Counted from the first letter of the stretch, positions 9,161 through 18,576 are shown. The stretch is 64,000 nucleotides of DNA from Flavihumibacter sp. ZG627 (GCF_000814325.1 NZ_JPHF01000002.1:186001-250000), one strand, 5' to 3'. Numbers and translations are program-made. The notes: generated by a model not told the origin, from the letters alone.

Positions 9161-10114
9161 ATGGAACATCGCTATTACAAATTTCAGTATCTGGGTCAGG
9201 GCCTCGAACTATTCAAGATCCAACTTGTAAACATCATCCTCACCGTTTTAACCCTGGGATTATATTATCCCTGGGCAAAAGCACGTACCCTGTCATACCT
9301 CTACAGCCAGACGCATTTTGAAGATTCTCCTTTTTCGTTTACTGGTACCGGTAAGGAAATGTTCAAAGGATTTATCAATGCCTTTGTACTCATCCTCATT
9401 TGGTATGCACTGCTTATTTATGCAATTACCACTGAAAAACTTGGGCTAACACAGCTGATCCTTCTTGGCTTTTATTTTTTCCTAATAGCACTCACTCCCT
9501 TTATTCTCCACAGTTCCTATCGTTATCGCATGGCAAAGAGTAACTGGCGTGGAATACGGTTTGGTTATGTTGGTGAACGGAAAGAGCTGGTTAAGATCTT
9601 CCTTAAAGGAATATTGTTCACTATTATAACGCTGGGGTTTTATGGACCCTGGTTCACCATCAATGTTCGCAGATATATGCTGAGTAATATTCGTGTCGGT
9701 AATGCAGGCTTCCGGTATGATGCAGACGGGGGTGAGTATTTCTGGTTGAATTTCAAAGGATATTTTCTGACCATTTTTACTTTTGGTATTTATTTTTTCT
9801 GGTGGCAGCGTGATATCTTCCGGTACTTTGTAAACAATCTTCATATAGAACAGGAAGAACGTGCCTTGTTCCTTCATAGCAGGGCCGAAGCAGTTGATTT
9901 TTTTGAACTGATAGTGATCAATATGCTTATTGTGGTATTCAGTTTTGGATTAGGCAGTCCATGGGCTACTACCAGAACAATGAATTTCCTGACCAGGAAT
10001 ATTCTGATCAACGGCTATATTGCTTTTGATGAACTGCAACAGGCGCAGGAATCTTATAATGATGCAACAGGGGAGGAGTTCAGTGACCTGCTTGATTTCG
10101 GATTCGTTATATGA
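9161..10114 (+). CDS. DUF898 (YjgN-like) membrane protein
   Basis: A polytopic inner-membrane protein built from repeated units: LGLYYPWAKAR, LGFYGPWFTINVRRYM, FGIYFFWWQRD and FGLGSPWATTRTM each follow a hydrophobic helix. This internal repeat is the hallmark of the DUF898/YjgN family, whose function is unknown. It has 317 residues. It is followed 44 bases later by an M48 metallopeptidase; DUF898 and M48 genes are commonly adjacent in bacteria, which suggests the peptidase acts with this protein. Confidence 0.87.
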   Translation: MEHRYYKFQYLGQGLELFKIQLVNIILTVLTLGLYYPWAKARTLSYLYSQTHFEDSPFSFTGTGKEMFKGFINAFVLILIWYALLIYAITTEKLGLTQLILLGFYFFLIALTPFILHSSYRYRMAKSNWRGIRFGYVGERKELVKIFLKGILFTIITLGFYGPWFTINVRRYMLSNIRVGNAGFRYDADGGEYFWLNFKGYFLTIFTFGIYFFWWQRDIFRYFVNNLHIEQEERALFLHSRAEAVDFFELIVINMLIVVFSFGLGSPWATTRTMNFLTRNILINGYIAFDELQQAQESYNDATGEEFSDLLDFGFVI

Positions 10115-10146
10115 ACATGAACACATTTTTTGCACTTTATCATGTT

Positions 10147-10154
10147 TAACTTTG
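10147..10154 (+). promoter_or_regulatory. -7 promoter box 4 nt before an ATG
   Basis: TAACTTTG matches TAnnTTTG exactly and is followed by only 4 nt before the ATG at 10159. The transcript would begin at or next to the start codon, that is, leaderless. A TTTG at 10129-10132 is too close (14 nt) to be a standard -33 element. Confidence 0.5.
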
Positions 10155-10158
10155 TGCA

Positions 10159-11268
10159 ATGGACCAAACCATAGTACAATATTTTAATGGCCAGTCTGCC
10201 AGACCGGTTCCTGCCAGGATCTTGTTGTTCAACAATGCCATCCAGCTCTATGATATAGGTGGTAATAATTTCCTGGCAGATTTTCCTTTTAATGGTATCC
10301 GATTATTGAGTAACTCGGGTGATGCAGTTCATTTTTCTTTGCTACCCGATGGTTCTCAAACCCTTCAAATTCCGCGTCATCACTTGATGCTACCCGAATT
10401 AATGAAGTATGCAGCAGGTGATCGCGACCGGTGGTTTAAGGGGCTCAGCAAAATAAAACTACCATTATTACTAGGCTTATTTCTGCTGGTGGTTATAGGC
10501 GGCTACTACCTGCTTGTATCCGGCTTATCCGGAATTGGCTTACAACTTATCTCTCCTCGTAAGGAGGCCGAACTGGGTAAACTGGTTTATGAAGCTATGA
10601 TTAAAGACCAGACTATTCACCAGGATGCCACCAAAGCATTGGCGGATTTTTCCACTGCCTTGGATCTGAGTGAAACCTATGATCTTCAATTTACCGTGGT
10701 TGACGATACCATGGTAAATGCTTTCGCCATTCCGGGAGGTCATATAGTGGTTTATAAAGGTATCCTCCGGAAGATGCAGCGCCCTGAAGAATTAGTTGCA
10801 TTACTTGGTCATGAAGCCTCTCATGTGAATGAACGCCATAGTCTTCGCAATATGCTCCAGGAATTGACCGGCAGCTTCATGCTAAGCATGGTTTTCGGCG
10901 ACCTGGGATCTATTGGTGGTGCCGTTGCGTCACAGGCAAATATGCTTCGCAGCCTTTCCTATTCCCGCTCACTTGAAGAATCAGCCGATGAAGAAGGGAT
11001 GAAAAGGATGGTGAAAAATAATGTAGATCCCGAAGGAATGGTAATGCTGATGGACCGACTCAAAGAAGCCAGTGAAGGCATAGAATTGCCAGGATTTTTA
11101 AGCACTCACCCTCTTACAGAGGATCGAAAAAAGCATGCTCAGGAATTTGCACGGAAATACTCCATTGCAAGGGATCTGTCGCCCGTATTGATTAGTAATT
11201 GGGAGATACTGAAACGTTCAGTTGAGAAAGCTTCCAATCCCAAACCCGACAAAGCCCAATGGTACTGA
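10159..11268 (+). CDS. M48 family zinc metallopeptidase, membrane-anchored
   Basis: The zinc site HEASH is at residues 218-222 and the third ligand is probably a Glu in the LEESADEEG segment near residue 275, as in HtpX/Oma1/Ste24-type M48 enzymes. An N-terminal domain of about 100 residues precedes a single transmembrane helix (about 101-122). The catalytic domain follows, and a C-terminal STHPLTEDRKKH segment is typical of the family. Total length is 369 residues. It lies directly after the DUF898 gene, and the two probably form a functional pair in membrane-protein quality control (inference from context). It may also have its own near-leaderless promoter. Confidence 0.88.
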   Translation: MDQTIVQYFNGQSARPVPARILLFNNAIQLYDIGGNNFLADFPFNGIRLLSNSGDAVHFSLLPDGSQTLQIPRHHLMLPELMKYAAGDRDRWFKGLSKIKLPLLLGLFLLVVIGGYYLLVSGLSGIGLQLISPRKEAELGKLVYEAMIKDQTIHQDATKALADFSTALDLSETYDLQFTVVDDTMVNAFAIPGGHIVVYKGILRKMQRPEELVALLGHEASHVNERHSLRNMLQELTGSFMLSMVFGDLGSIGGAVASQANMLRSLSYSRSLEESADEEGMKRMVKNNVDPEGMVMLMDRLKEASEGIELPGFLSTHPLTEDRKKHAQEFARKYSIARDLSPVLISNWEILKRSVEKASNPKPDKAQWY

Positions 11269-11276
11269 ACGATCCT

Positions 11277-11284
11277 TACCTTTG
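11277..11284 (+). promoter_or_regulatory. -7 promoter box for truB
   Basis: TACCTTTG matches TAnnTTTG exactly, 13 nt before the GTG start of truB. The predicted 5' leader is under 10 nt. Confidence 0.5.
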
Positions 11285-11297
11285 CGAAAATTAAAAA

Positions 11298-11993
11298 GTG
11301 GACTTATTCAATAATCCTTTTGCAGAAGGCAGGGTTTTGCTGATAGATAAACCATTGGAATGGACATCATTTGACGCAGTCAGAAAGATCAGGAACCTGG
11401 TGAAGACTAAAAAAGTTGGTCATGCCGGCACGCTCGATCCTCTTGCAACAGGATTGCTTATTATCTGCACGGGAAAACTTACCAAAAAGATAAATGAATA
11501 TATGGCCCGTGAAAAAGAATATACGGGAACCATTACCCTGGGTGCAGTAACTCCCACTTTCGATCTGGAGAGCGAGCCGCAATTACAAAAAGATATATCG
11601 GAATTAAATGATGAATCCATAAGCAAGGCAACCGCCCTTTTTACAGGACCAATACTTCAGGTGCCACCCATTCATTCTGCCATCAAAATTAATGGGAAGC
11701 GGGTTTATGAATTGGCCAGAAAAGGCATTGAAGTTCAAATGGAACCACGGGCAGTTACTATCTCCGTATTTGAGATCACTTCTATAAAAATGCCTCTTGT
11801 ACATTTTCGGGTTGTATGTTCAACCGGTACTTATATAAGAAGCCTGGCAAATGATTTTGGCGCTGCACTAGGCTGTGGAGGATATTTAAGTTCTCTTCGC
11901 CGAACACGCATAGGGGAGTTCAGAGTGGAAGATGCCTATACAATGGAGTCAGCAGAAGAAATGATAGCTGATGCACTCAGAACGGATGATTGA
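11298..11993 (+). CDS. truB: tRNA pseudouridine(55) synthase TruB
   Basis: Converts U55 to pseudouridine in the T-arm of tRNAs. The catalytic Asp47 is in GHAGTLDPLATG, and further conserved segments include GTITLG and TGTYIRSLANDFG. The 231-residue length matches the short Bacteroidota form. The start codon is GTG, placed by the conserved LLIDKPLEWTSFD segment. Its 3' end overlaps the convergent tamL gene by 17 bases, so the two stop regions are antisense to each other. Confidence 0.95.
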   Translation: MDLFNNPFAEGRVLLIDKPLEWTSFDAVRKIRNLVKTKKVGHAGTLDPLATGLLIICTGKLTKKINEYMAREKEYTGTITLGAVTPTFDLESEPQLQKDISELNDESISKATALFTGPILQVPPIHSAIKINGKRVYELARKGIEVQMEPRAVTISVFEITSIKMPLVHFRVVCSTGTYIRSLANDFGAALGCGGYLSSLRRTRIGEFRVEDAYTMESAEEMIADALRTDD

Positions 11994-14301
11994 TCCCCAA
12001 TTGAAATTGACCATTACCAGGCCGAAGATTATAAAACCAACCATTGTTGAAATTAGAGTAGAATGGATCCTTAAGTTTATATGCCCAGTCAAAACGTATG
12101 AGGAAATAACTGAAGTCGAATCGCAAACTGGTTCCGCCCGCCACAGCAAGGTCTTTATACAACTTGCTTAAACGAAAAACAGCAGGATCTAAATTTGGAT
12201 TCCCCCTGTTATTACGAAACCAGATATTTCCAATATCTGTAAATAGGGCACTTTTTACCCTGATACCATAAATGGTTGCCAGATTAAACCTGAATTCTGC
12301 ATTTGTTTCCAACTGTATGTCTGCAAATCGATCTGCATTGGTGCTGCCGAAAAGACGGGATGAGCCCGGACCAAGCTGGCGAACCTGCCAGGCGCGCATA
12401 CTACTTGGCCCCCCGGCAAAATATGATTTAAAAAAGGGAAGGTTATTCTCTTTGGTAATATTCCCGAGAGTATCAACCACTTTTCCATATGGCTGCCCCA
12501 TCCCCGCAAAAAACCGGAATGCCCATGAACTCCTGCTTTGATTTATGTAATAGCGGAAATCAATATCCGCTTTCAGGTATCTTGAGAGCCTGGCCTGAAG
12601 ATCCCAGCTTTTAATATTTCCAAATACGCCTCCACTCTCTTCAAGACCTATTTTAAGATTTATCACTTTATTTGACCTTGACCATGCACTCAACACAATT
12701 AATTTCTGGGAAATGATCAGACCGTCATTGAATGAGTTGCGGAGATTGGGAATACTATCGAATAAGCGCTGAAGACTATCCGTTGAAAAAACCCGGACAA
12801 ATTCAATATTAAGCGGACTATAGATCCAGTTTCGGTTTTTTTTATTTGTCCAGTCATATCCAATGGATGCATTTAATGCCTGTACTTTATAAAAAGCCCG
12901 CCGGTCGGTATAAGAGCCATTTGCATTTAGGATGGTTCGGGACGATAATAGATTTTTCTCACCCCTTATTGGAAAAGGGGCCACAAATTTTGGGATGGTG
13001 AAATTCTGTCCCAGACTTGTCTGGAATGTTTGAATGATCTGTCCCTTATTACCGAGTTCAATGCCAAAACGCAGGTTGGTGGAGGCCTGGATAGATTGTC
13101 GGGCAAGGTTTCGGTCACGTAATCCGAAGTTTAAGCCCAGACCCAGCAAATTACTGGTTGTCACCACATCTGATGCGTTCCTGCTCGCTTCCAGATCAAT
13201 ATTAAGGCTTTGCTTTTTTGCAGGGTACATATTGATATCTACATCCACAATGCCCAGACTGTCTACCGGCAGAAGGTCAACTGCAACCTGTTGCCAGGCA
13301 CCCATTTGACCCATGATATTGTTGGTTCTGTAAACGTCTTCCTGCTTATATAATGCTCCTGGCTGAATATAATTATTGCGAACCAGGAAGGAGGGCTTGA
13401 ACAGATCACGGGTCCTGAGAATCTGAATACCATCTCTCACAATTGTATCTCTGTAAACGGGGAGAGAATCACCTAACAACTGTCGGTCAGGGAAGATTCT
13501 AACATTCCGGATATGATACTGCTGCAGGTGTTCCGGGTTCTCAATTCCTTTCTGCCTGAATACTACATCTATCTGGGGATTGTTTCTCCTGTTCTGGACT
13601 TCTTCGAGTAAACGAATCTGTTCAAAAGGGTCCAGTCCCGGGTCAATAAGTGCCCCAACCACAGTATCTACTTCTGCGTAAATGTCGTCCCGGTTTATCT
13701 TTAAATATCCATTGTTGCGGTAAATATTGAGAATACGGTCAAGCTCAAGAGATATTTTTTCTTTACTATATGTATCCCCTTTCTTCAGGATCGATTTCTC
13801 CCTGTTTTTGAGGGCTATTTCTTGTAAAAGACTATCCCTGAATGCAAAATCTATGGAATCAAAGCGCATTACCTTGCCAGTGACCACATCAAAGTTCACG
13901 GTTACCCGCTGCTGATCTTCCACCTGTGTGAGAGTTGAGTCCCATTTGATCTCCCCATACATAAAACCTTGTGCACGCAGCAGATCATCCAGGTAGCCGA
14001 TGGAATTAACGGCATAAGAACTATCAAAAACTGCAGGTTTGTTAAGAATCTGCTTAAAGCCTTTTCGTACCCATTTCACCTGGAGGCTGTCGTCAAGCTG
14101 GTTCTGCATCCTGGATATGAGCTCAGTTTTTTCTGAGGTCCGCATATCCGTTCTTAATTTGATATCCGTCTTGTAAACAAAAGGTTTATCGGGGGAATAA
14201 TTTTTTATAACCTTGCATCCGGAGGCCATTAGCAGGGGTAACCAAAGAAGCATCCGGAAATAAAATTTACGGATGTACATGTTGGTTATAACTGCGGGCA
14301 T
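11977..14301 (-). CDS. TamL-type BamA/TamA-family outer membrane lipoprotein
   Basis: A lipoprotein signal with the lipobox LMASGC precedes POTRA-like repeats (about residues 50-330) and a C-terminal Omp85 barrel of the surface-antigen D15 type ending in a terminal Phe. The 774-residue length and lipid anchor match TamL, the Bacteroidota counterpart of TamA, which works with TamB in outer-membrane assembly. No tamB lies next to it. Either ATG 14301 or the in-frame ATG 14280 could be the start; the second leaves a more compact signal peptide. It is divergent from the RNA methyltransferase gene. Confidence 0.85.
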   Translation of the reverse strand: MPAVITNMYIRKFYFRMLLWLPLLMASGCKVIKNYSPDKPFVYKTDIKLRTDMRTSEKTELISRMQNQLDDSLQVKWVRKGFKQILNKPAVFDSSYAVNSIGYLDDLLRAQGFMYGEIKWDSTLTQVEDQQRVTVNFDVVTGKVMRFDSIDFAFRDSLLQEIALKNREKSILKKGDTYSKEKISLELDRILNIYRNNGYLKINRDDIYAEVDTVVGALIDPGLDPFEQIRLLEEVQNRRNNPQIDVVFRQKGIENPEHLQQYHIRNVRIFPDRQLLGDSLPVYRDTIVRDGIQILRTRDLFKPSFLVRNNYIQPGALYKQEDVYRTNNIMGQMGAWQQVAVDLLPVDSLGIVDVDINMYPAKKQSLNIDLEASRNASDVVTTSNLLGLGLNFGLRDRNLARQSIQASTNLRFGIELGNKGQIIQTFQTSLGQNFTIPKFVAPFPIRGEKNLLSSRTILNANGSYTDRRAFYKVQALNASIGYDWTNKKNRNWIYSPLNIEFVRVFSTDSLQRLFDSIPNLRNSFNDGLIISQKLIVLSAWSRSNKVINLKIGLEESGGVFGNIKSWDLQARLSRYLKADIDFRYYINQSRSSWAFRFFAGMGQPYGKVVDTLGNITKENNLPFFKSYFAGGPSSMRAWQVRQLGPGSSRLFGSTNADRFADIQLETNAEFRFNLATIYGIRVKSALFTDIGNIWFRNNRGNPNLDPAVFRLSKLYKDLAVAGGTSLRFDFSYFLIRFDWAYKLKDPFYSNFNNGWFYNLRPGNGQFQLGINHPF

Positions 14302-14327
14302 AGTCTGTTGAAAAAAAGTATAAGGTA

Positions 14328-15062
14328 ATGATTACAAAAAATCAGGTCAAATATATCCAAAGTTTGAGCCATAAAAAATTCAGGGATGAAGAAGGCCTCT
14401 TTGTGGCCGAAGGACGAAAGATAGTTGCGGAACTTCTGGGTATGCCGCATATACGCACAAAGGAGCTGTATGGAACTCTGGAATGGTACGCCTCACAGGC
14501 AGTAAGTACAAGTGATAAAGGATATTTTGAAATCTCTGAAGGAGAGCTGGAGAGGATTTCATTCCTTAAGACACCTAACCAGGTTTTAGGAATATTTTAC
14601 AAGCCCGACCTCGTTATTGAACCCGGGAGCTGGCAAATTTTGCTGGATGGAATACAGGATCCCGGAAACCTTGGGACCATTATCCGGATCGCCGACTGGT
14701 TCGGTGTTCCGCAAATCATATGTAGTCAGGATTGTGCCGATGCTTTTAGTCCAAAGGTTGTACAGAGTACAATGGCAAGCATTGGGAGGGTAGAAATTTT
14801 TTATACAGACCTGGTGGAGTATGTCAGAACACATTCACATAGGCACTTTTATGCAGCTACACTTGAGGGAACTCCATTACGGGATATTAAGGCTCATGGT
14901 CCATCGGCTTTGGTTATAGGAAATGAATCAATGGGGATCAGATCTGAATTGAAGAATGAATTGAAATATTTTGTGACCATACCCCGGATGGGGGCGGCAG
15001 AATCTCTCAATGCTGCCGTTGCCACAGGAATCATTTTATCACATATAATTACGGACTTATAA
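14328..15062 (+). CDS. TrmH/SpoU-family RNA 2'-O-methyltransferase
   Basis: SPOUT-fold RNA methyltransferase using S-adenosylmethionine. It has the three TrmH-family motifs: NLGTIIRIADWFG near residue 115, ALVIGNESMGI near 195, and IPRMGAAESLNAAVATGIIL near 225. An N-terminal substrate-binding region (KYIQSLSHKKFRDEEGLFVAEG) resembles RlmB-like 23S rRNA enzymes. At 244 residues it is typical. The target nucleotide cannot be told from sequence. It ends 2 bases before the stop of the convergent permease gene. Confidence 0.88.
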   Translation: MITKNQVKYIQSLSHKKFRDEEGLFVAEGRKIVAELLGMPHIRTKELYGTLEWYASQAVSTSDKGYFEISEGELERISFLKTPNQVLGIFYKPDLVIEPGSWQILLDGIQDPGNLGTIIRIADWFGVPQIICSQDCADAFSPKVVQSTMASIGRVEIFYTDLVEYVRTHSHRHFYAATLEGTPLRDIKAHGPSALVIGNESMGIRSELKNELKYFVTIPRMGAAESLNAAVATGIILSHIITDL

Positions 15063-15064
15063 TT

Positions 15065-16297
15065 TTATTTGAACTGAATGGCACGAACCGGTTCTATCCT
15101 GCGGATGATATAAGTAGGTATCAGCAGCACAGCCATGCAAATGAGGAATGTACCAGCATTAACAGCCAGGATCTGCCATGGGATCACCTTAACCTCTGCC
15201 TTACTGATATAATACATTTCTTCCGGCAAACGTATAAGTCCATAACGTTTCTGGAGAAATATGAGTGTAAACGCAAGAATGTTTCCAAGGATAATGCCCG
15301 TTAGAGTGATTACTCCGCCATGATAAAGGAAGATCTTTTGTATCATACCGTCGGGTGCGCCAATGGCCTTCAGAACCCCAACCATTCTTGTACGTTCCAA
15401 TACCAGGATGATCAGACATGTTATAAGGTTCAGGATAGCAACAATGATCATGATGATCAACACAATGGCAATGGTTTTATCTTGTAATGAAAGCCAGTCG
15501 AATATATTTGGATATATCTCTTTAATGGTTCTGCTGTTCCATAATACCGGAAGTTCAGTGAATACTGCCTCATTGGCCACATCTATCAATTCATGGTCCT
15601 CCAGGAATATTTCATAACCCCCAATACTGTTAGGAGACCAGTTATTAAGACGCTGTATCAGCCGCAGGTCTCCTAAGGCGATCATCTTATCATAATCTTC
15701 GATACCAGTTTTGTAAATGCCGCAGATGTTCAGTTTCCTGGCCCTTGGCGCCGATCCGTCATTCTGTATGAAATAAATCAGTATGCTTTCGTTGACCTTG
15801 AGGTTTAACTGGTTTGCCGTATAGGTAGACAGTACAATTTCATTACTGTAACCACTGTCAGGGAATTGCATCCAGCGACCCTCTTTGAGAAAGGATGACA
15901 TCCGCCTTGTATCATAACTGCTGTCTATACCTTTGAACAATACACCTTCAATGCTTTCGGCAGTTTTAAGGATGGCATTTTTAGTTGCATAAGGTTGCAC
16001 AGATCTTATACCCGGAACAGTTTTTTTCAATCCTGCTACAGTATCATTTTTATCTATTGGATATTCTTCTGCAATGGCAACCTTATCGGGCTCGTAATGC
16101 TGAACCCTTATATGTCCCCAGAAACTGAAGATCTTCTGGCTGATGGCGTACTGGAAGCCACTAGTAAAAGCCAGTGCAATGATCATGGCAGTTACACTAA
16201 TGGTGGTTGCAGCTATCGCAAGGCGGATAATAAAACGGGAAAAGGATTTCTGGCGGTTAAATGCCACTCTCCTTGCTATGAATCCGGCAACATTCAA
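15065..16297 (-). CDS. LolC/LolE-type ABC transporter permease (FtsX family)
   Basis: Inner-membrane permease resembling LolC/E, which extracts lipoproteins from the inner membrane. The N-terminal FIARRVAFNRQKSFSRFIIRLAIAATTISV segment enters the first membrane helix. A periplasmic MacB_PCD-like domain of about 220 residues follows, then three more helices (about 272-298, 322-348, 368-392). No ATPase partner lies alongside, so it must pair with a LolD encoded elsewhere. The start is TTG: there is no in-frame ATG near the N-terminus and a TGA stop lies six codons upstream. A TATATTTG box sits just upstream. Confidence 0.87.
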   Translation of the reverse strand: MNVAGFIARRVAFNRQKSFSRFIIRLAIAATTISVTAMIIALAFTSGFQYAISQKIFSFWGHIRVQHYEPDKVAIAEEYPIDKNDTVAGLKKTVPGIRSVQPYATKNAILKTAESIEGVLFKGIDSSYDTRRMSSFLKEGRWMQFPDSGYSNEIVLSTYTANQLNLKVNESILIYFIQNDGSAPRARKLNICGIYKTGIEDYDKMIALGDLRLIQRLNNWSPNSIGGYEIFLEDHELIDVANEAVFTELPVLWNSRTIKEIYPNIFDWLSLQDKTIAIVLIIMIIVAILNLITCLIILVLERTRMVGVLKAIGAPDGMIQKIFLYHGGVITLTGIILGNILAFTLIFLQKRYGLIRLPEEMYYISKAEVKVIPWQILAVNAGTFLICMAVLLIPTYIIRRIEPVRAIQFK

Positions 16298-16316
16298 TCG
16301 GCATGGTTTTAGTCAA

Positions 16317-16324
16317 CAAATATA
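16317..16324 (-). promoter_or_regulatory. -7 promoter box for the LolC/E-like gene
   Basis: The minus strand reads TATATTTG, an exact TAnnTTTG match 19 nt before the TTG start codon. It supports a short-leader transcript beginning with that unusual start. Confidence 0.5.
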
Positions 16325-16385
16325 AAGGATGTGCCCGAGTGTGCGATAATTGAAGGGAATTGAATGATATTTACAAGTAATAAGG

Positions 16386-17696
16386 ATGCGTGCCATGAAG
16401 AAATTACGGATAATAATAATTGCCCTGCTTGTTCTGACTGCCATTGGGCCTCTGAAATTGAAAGCCCAGGAGCCGGATATCATTTATTATTCAAATATTC
16501 AGAATCTGAAACTATATCCGGCTGGTAATCCTTTTGGCTATCCACTGATCAGGCTCAATGGTGGAGATCAGTTGGAACTGCATTTTGATGATCGCGAAGG
16601 GGGCGTTAAAAGCTATTCCTATTTATGGGAACTGCGTAATGCCGACTGGAGCCCGGTAATGCTCAGCGCAATGGATTATATAAAAGGATTTACTCAGCAG
16701 CGTATAACTACATATAGAAATTCTTCAGTTGCACTTACCAGATATACACATTACCAGGTTTCATTACCAGATAGAAGCAGCGGACCTTCCCGATCTGGTA
16801 ATTACCTCATAAAAGTTTTTCTTAATGGAGATCCTTCAAAAGTGGTATTTACAAGAAGGGTGCTGGTAGTGGAAGAAAAAGCCGGGATTGCCCTTCAGGT
16901 TCTTCAGCCATTCAATAACCAGCTATTCACTACCCATCAGAAAGTCAATTTCACCGTTACCACCCGCAATCTCAATATTGTAAATGCTATGCAGCAGATA
17001 AATGTTTGTATTCTGCAGAATAACCGGTGGGACAATAAGAAGTTCGGCTTAAGGCCAACATTTATAAGGCAAAACAATCTGGAGTTCAATGCGGAACAGG
17101 ATGGTGTGTTCTCATCAGGCAAAGAATGGCGCTGGCTCGACCTGCGCAGCTTCAGGCTCCAGAGTGACCGTGTTGATAGCGCACGCTATTCACCCTCTGC
17201 TACTGACATATATGTAAAGACAGATATAGATCGTTCTGCCCAGCGTTTTGTTTATTACCGCGATGGTAATGGCATGTATTTCAATGAAACGCTGGATGGA
17301 TTAAATCCCTTCTGGCAGGCTGATTATGCAACCGTTCATTTCAGTTATAAACCCCCAGGTGGAATGCCATTCCGTAATGATCTTTACCTTTTCGGGGAAC
17401 TAACAAATTACGGTAAAGACCCGCAATCAAGAATGGTATTCAACAAAGAAAAAGGAATATATGAAACCTCAATCTGGTTGAAACAGGGATATTACTATTA
17501 TGGTTATGCGACAAAGGAAGGGGAAGGGGAGAAGGCCTTTTTCAGCATGGACAGAACAGAAGGAAATTATTGGGAAGCAGAGAATAATTACACCATCCTT
17601 GTTTATTACAGGGCACTGGGTGGCAGGGCTGATGAACTCATCGCTGCTGCTTCTATCAATTCACTGGCAGGAAGGCCGGGCGTTATTTCAAATTGA
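16386..17696 (+). CDS. Type IX secretion system plug protein (DUF5103)
   Basis: A secreted 436-residue protein with a signal peptide ending near LKAQ. The body starts with PDIIYYSNIQNLKLYPAGNP and carries LRLNGGDQLELHFDD-like and WELRNADWSP segments, characteristic of the DUF5103 family now called T9SS Plug. In the T9SS, Plug blocks the SprA translocon pore on the periplasmic side when no substrate is engaged. A second ATG at 16395 is an equally good start. It ends 36 bases before the SRP RNA. Confidence 0.85.
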   Translation: MRAMKKLRIIIIALLVLTAIGPLKLKAQEPDIIYYSNIQNLKLYPAGNPFGYPLIRLNGGDQLELHFDDREGGVKSYSYLWELRNADWSPVMLSAMDYIKGFTQQRITTYRNSSVALTRYTHYQVSLPDRSSGPSRSGNYLIKVFLNGDPSKVVFTRRVLVVEEKAGIALQVLQPFNNQLFTTHQKVNFTVTTRNLNIVNAMQQINVCILQNNRWDNKKFGLRPTFIRQNNLEFNAEQDGVFSSGKEWRWLDLRSFRLQSDRVDSARYSPSATDIYVKTDIDRSAQRFVYYRDGNGMYFNETLDGLNPFWQADYATVHFSYKPPGGMPFRNDLYLFGELTNYGKDPQSRMVFNKEKGIYETSIWLKQGYYYYGYATKEGEGEKAFFSMDRTEGNYWEAENNYTILVYYRALGGRADELIAAASINSLAGRPGVISN

Positions 17697-17728
17697 TTTG
17701 TCAGGAAAATCATCTTACCCTATCTTTG
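17697..17728 (+). promoter_or_regulatory. Promoter of the SRP RNA gene
   Basis: TTTG at 17697-17700, a 20-nt spacer and TATCTTTG at 17721-17728 give a full consensus Bacteroidota promoter (TTTG-N19/20-TAnnTTTG). It overlaps the stop codon of the plug gene. The RNA begins about 5 nt after the box. Confidence 0.8.
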
Positions 17729-17732
17729 CGCC

Positions 17733-17834
17733 GGCAGGTCTCATACGACCAGCTCCTACTGAACTCCCCCAGGGTCGGAAGACAGCAAGGGTAGGTGGTT
17801 GTAGCGGTGCGATGTGAGTAGCCTGCCATTTTTT
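17733..17834 (+). ncRNA. ffs: Signal recognition particle RNA (small bacterial type)
   Basis: RNA scaffold of the SRP that binds Ffh. The conserved apical region reads CTGAACTCCCCCAGG, then GGTCGGAAGACAGCA, then AGGGTAGG: the SRP-domain internal loop and GGAA tetraloop of helix 8. The ends GGCAGG (17733-17738) and CCTGCC (17822-17827) pair perfectly to close the hairpin, giving an RNA of about 95-100 nt. A T-run at 17829-17834 directly after the closing stem acts as terminator. A full consensus promoter precedes it. Confidence 0.93.
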
Positions 17835-17917
17835 ATTTCTCCTTTCTCGCACTCTCTGCCGCGTCATTGGTCACCCATTTCTTCTTATCTTCGTCAGCGT
17901 CAAAAACAACCCAATAC

Positions 17918-18568
17918 ATGAAATTTTTTATTGATACTGCCAACCTGGCCCAGATCCAGGAAGCGAATGAATTAGGAATTCTTGATGGTGTAACCACCAA
18001 TCCATCCCTTATGGCAAAAGAGGGCATTAAGGGCGAAGAGAATATTATCAATCATTATAAGGCCATCTGCGAAATGGTGGATGGAGATATCAGTGCAGAG
18101 GTTCTGTCCACCGATTTTAAAACTATGGTGGAAGAAGGTCAGAAACTTGCAGCTATCCATCCTAATATTGTAGTAAAGGTTCCGATGATAAAGGATGGTG
18201 TAAAGGCCATAAAGTGGTTTACCGATAACGGGATCAAAACAAATTGTACGTTGGTGTTTTCCGCCGGGCAGGCAATCCTGGCAGCAAAGGCAGGAGCAGC
18301 ATATGTTTCTCCCTTCATTGGACGTATTGATGATAGCGGATGGGATGGCACTGAACTGATCGGACAGATTGCGAATATTTATGGTATTCAGGGTTTTAAA
18401 ACGGAAATCCTCGCAGCTTCTATCAGGAATCCCAACCATATTATAAAATGTGCTGAACTTGGTGCCGATGTATGCACCTGCCCACTTGAATCAATACTGG
18501 GCCTGCTGAAACATCCGTTAACAGATATCGGCCTGGCTAAGTTCCTGGAAGATGCGAAAAAAATGTAA
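17918..18568 (+). CDS. Transaldolase, TalC/FSA type
   Basis: Class I aldolase of the small transaldolase / fructose-6-phosphate aldolase family. The N-terminus MKFFIDTANLAQIQEA and the GVTTNPSLMAKEG segment are family signatures, and the Schiff-base lysine is Lys87 in NIVVKVPM. At 216 residues it matches the family; the ATG at 17918 is chosen because the 17 residues upstream in frame are not conserved. In Bacteroidota such proteins usually serve the pentose phosphate pathway as transaldolase. A near-consensus TATCTTCG box at 17886 lies 24 nt upstream, and a strong terminator follows. Confidence 0.92.
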   Translation: MKFFIDTANLAQIQEANELGILDGVTTNPSLMAKEGIKGEENIINHYKAICEMVDGDISAEVLSTDFKTMVEEGQKLAAIHPNIVVKVPMIKDGVKAIKWFTDNGIKTNCTLVFSAGQAILAAKAGAAYVSPFIGRIDDSGWDGTELIGQIANIYGIQGFKTEILAASIRNPNHIIKCAELGADVCTCPLESILGLLKHPLTDIGLAKFLEDAKKM

Positions 18569-18576
18569 TGGATTAT

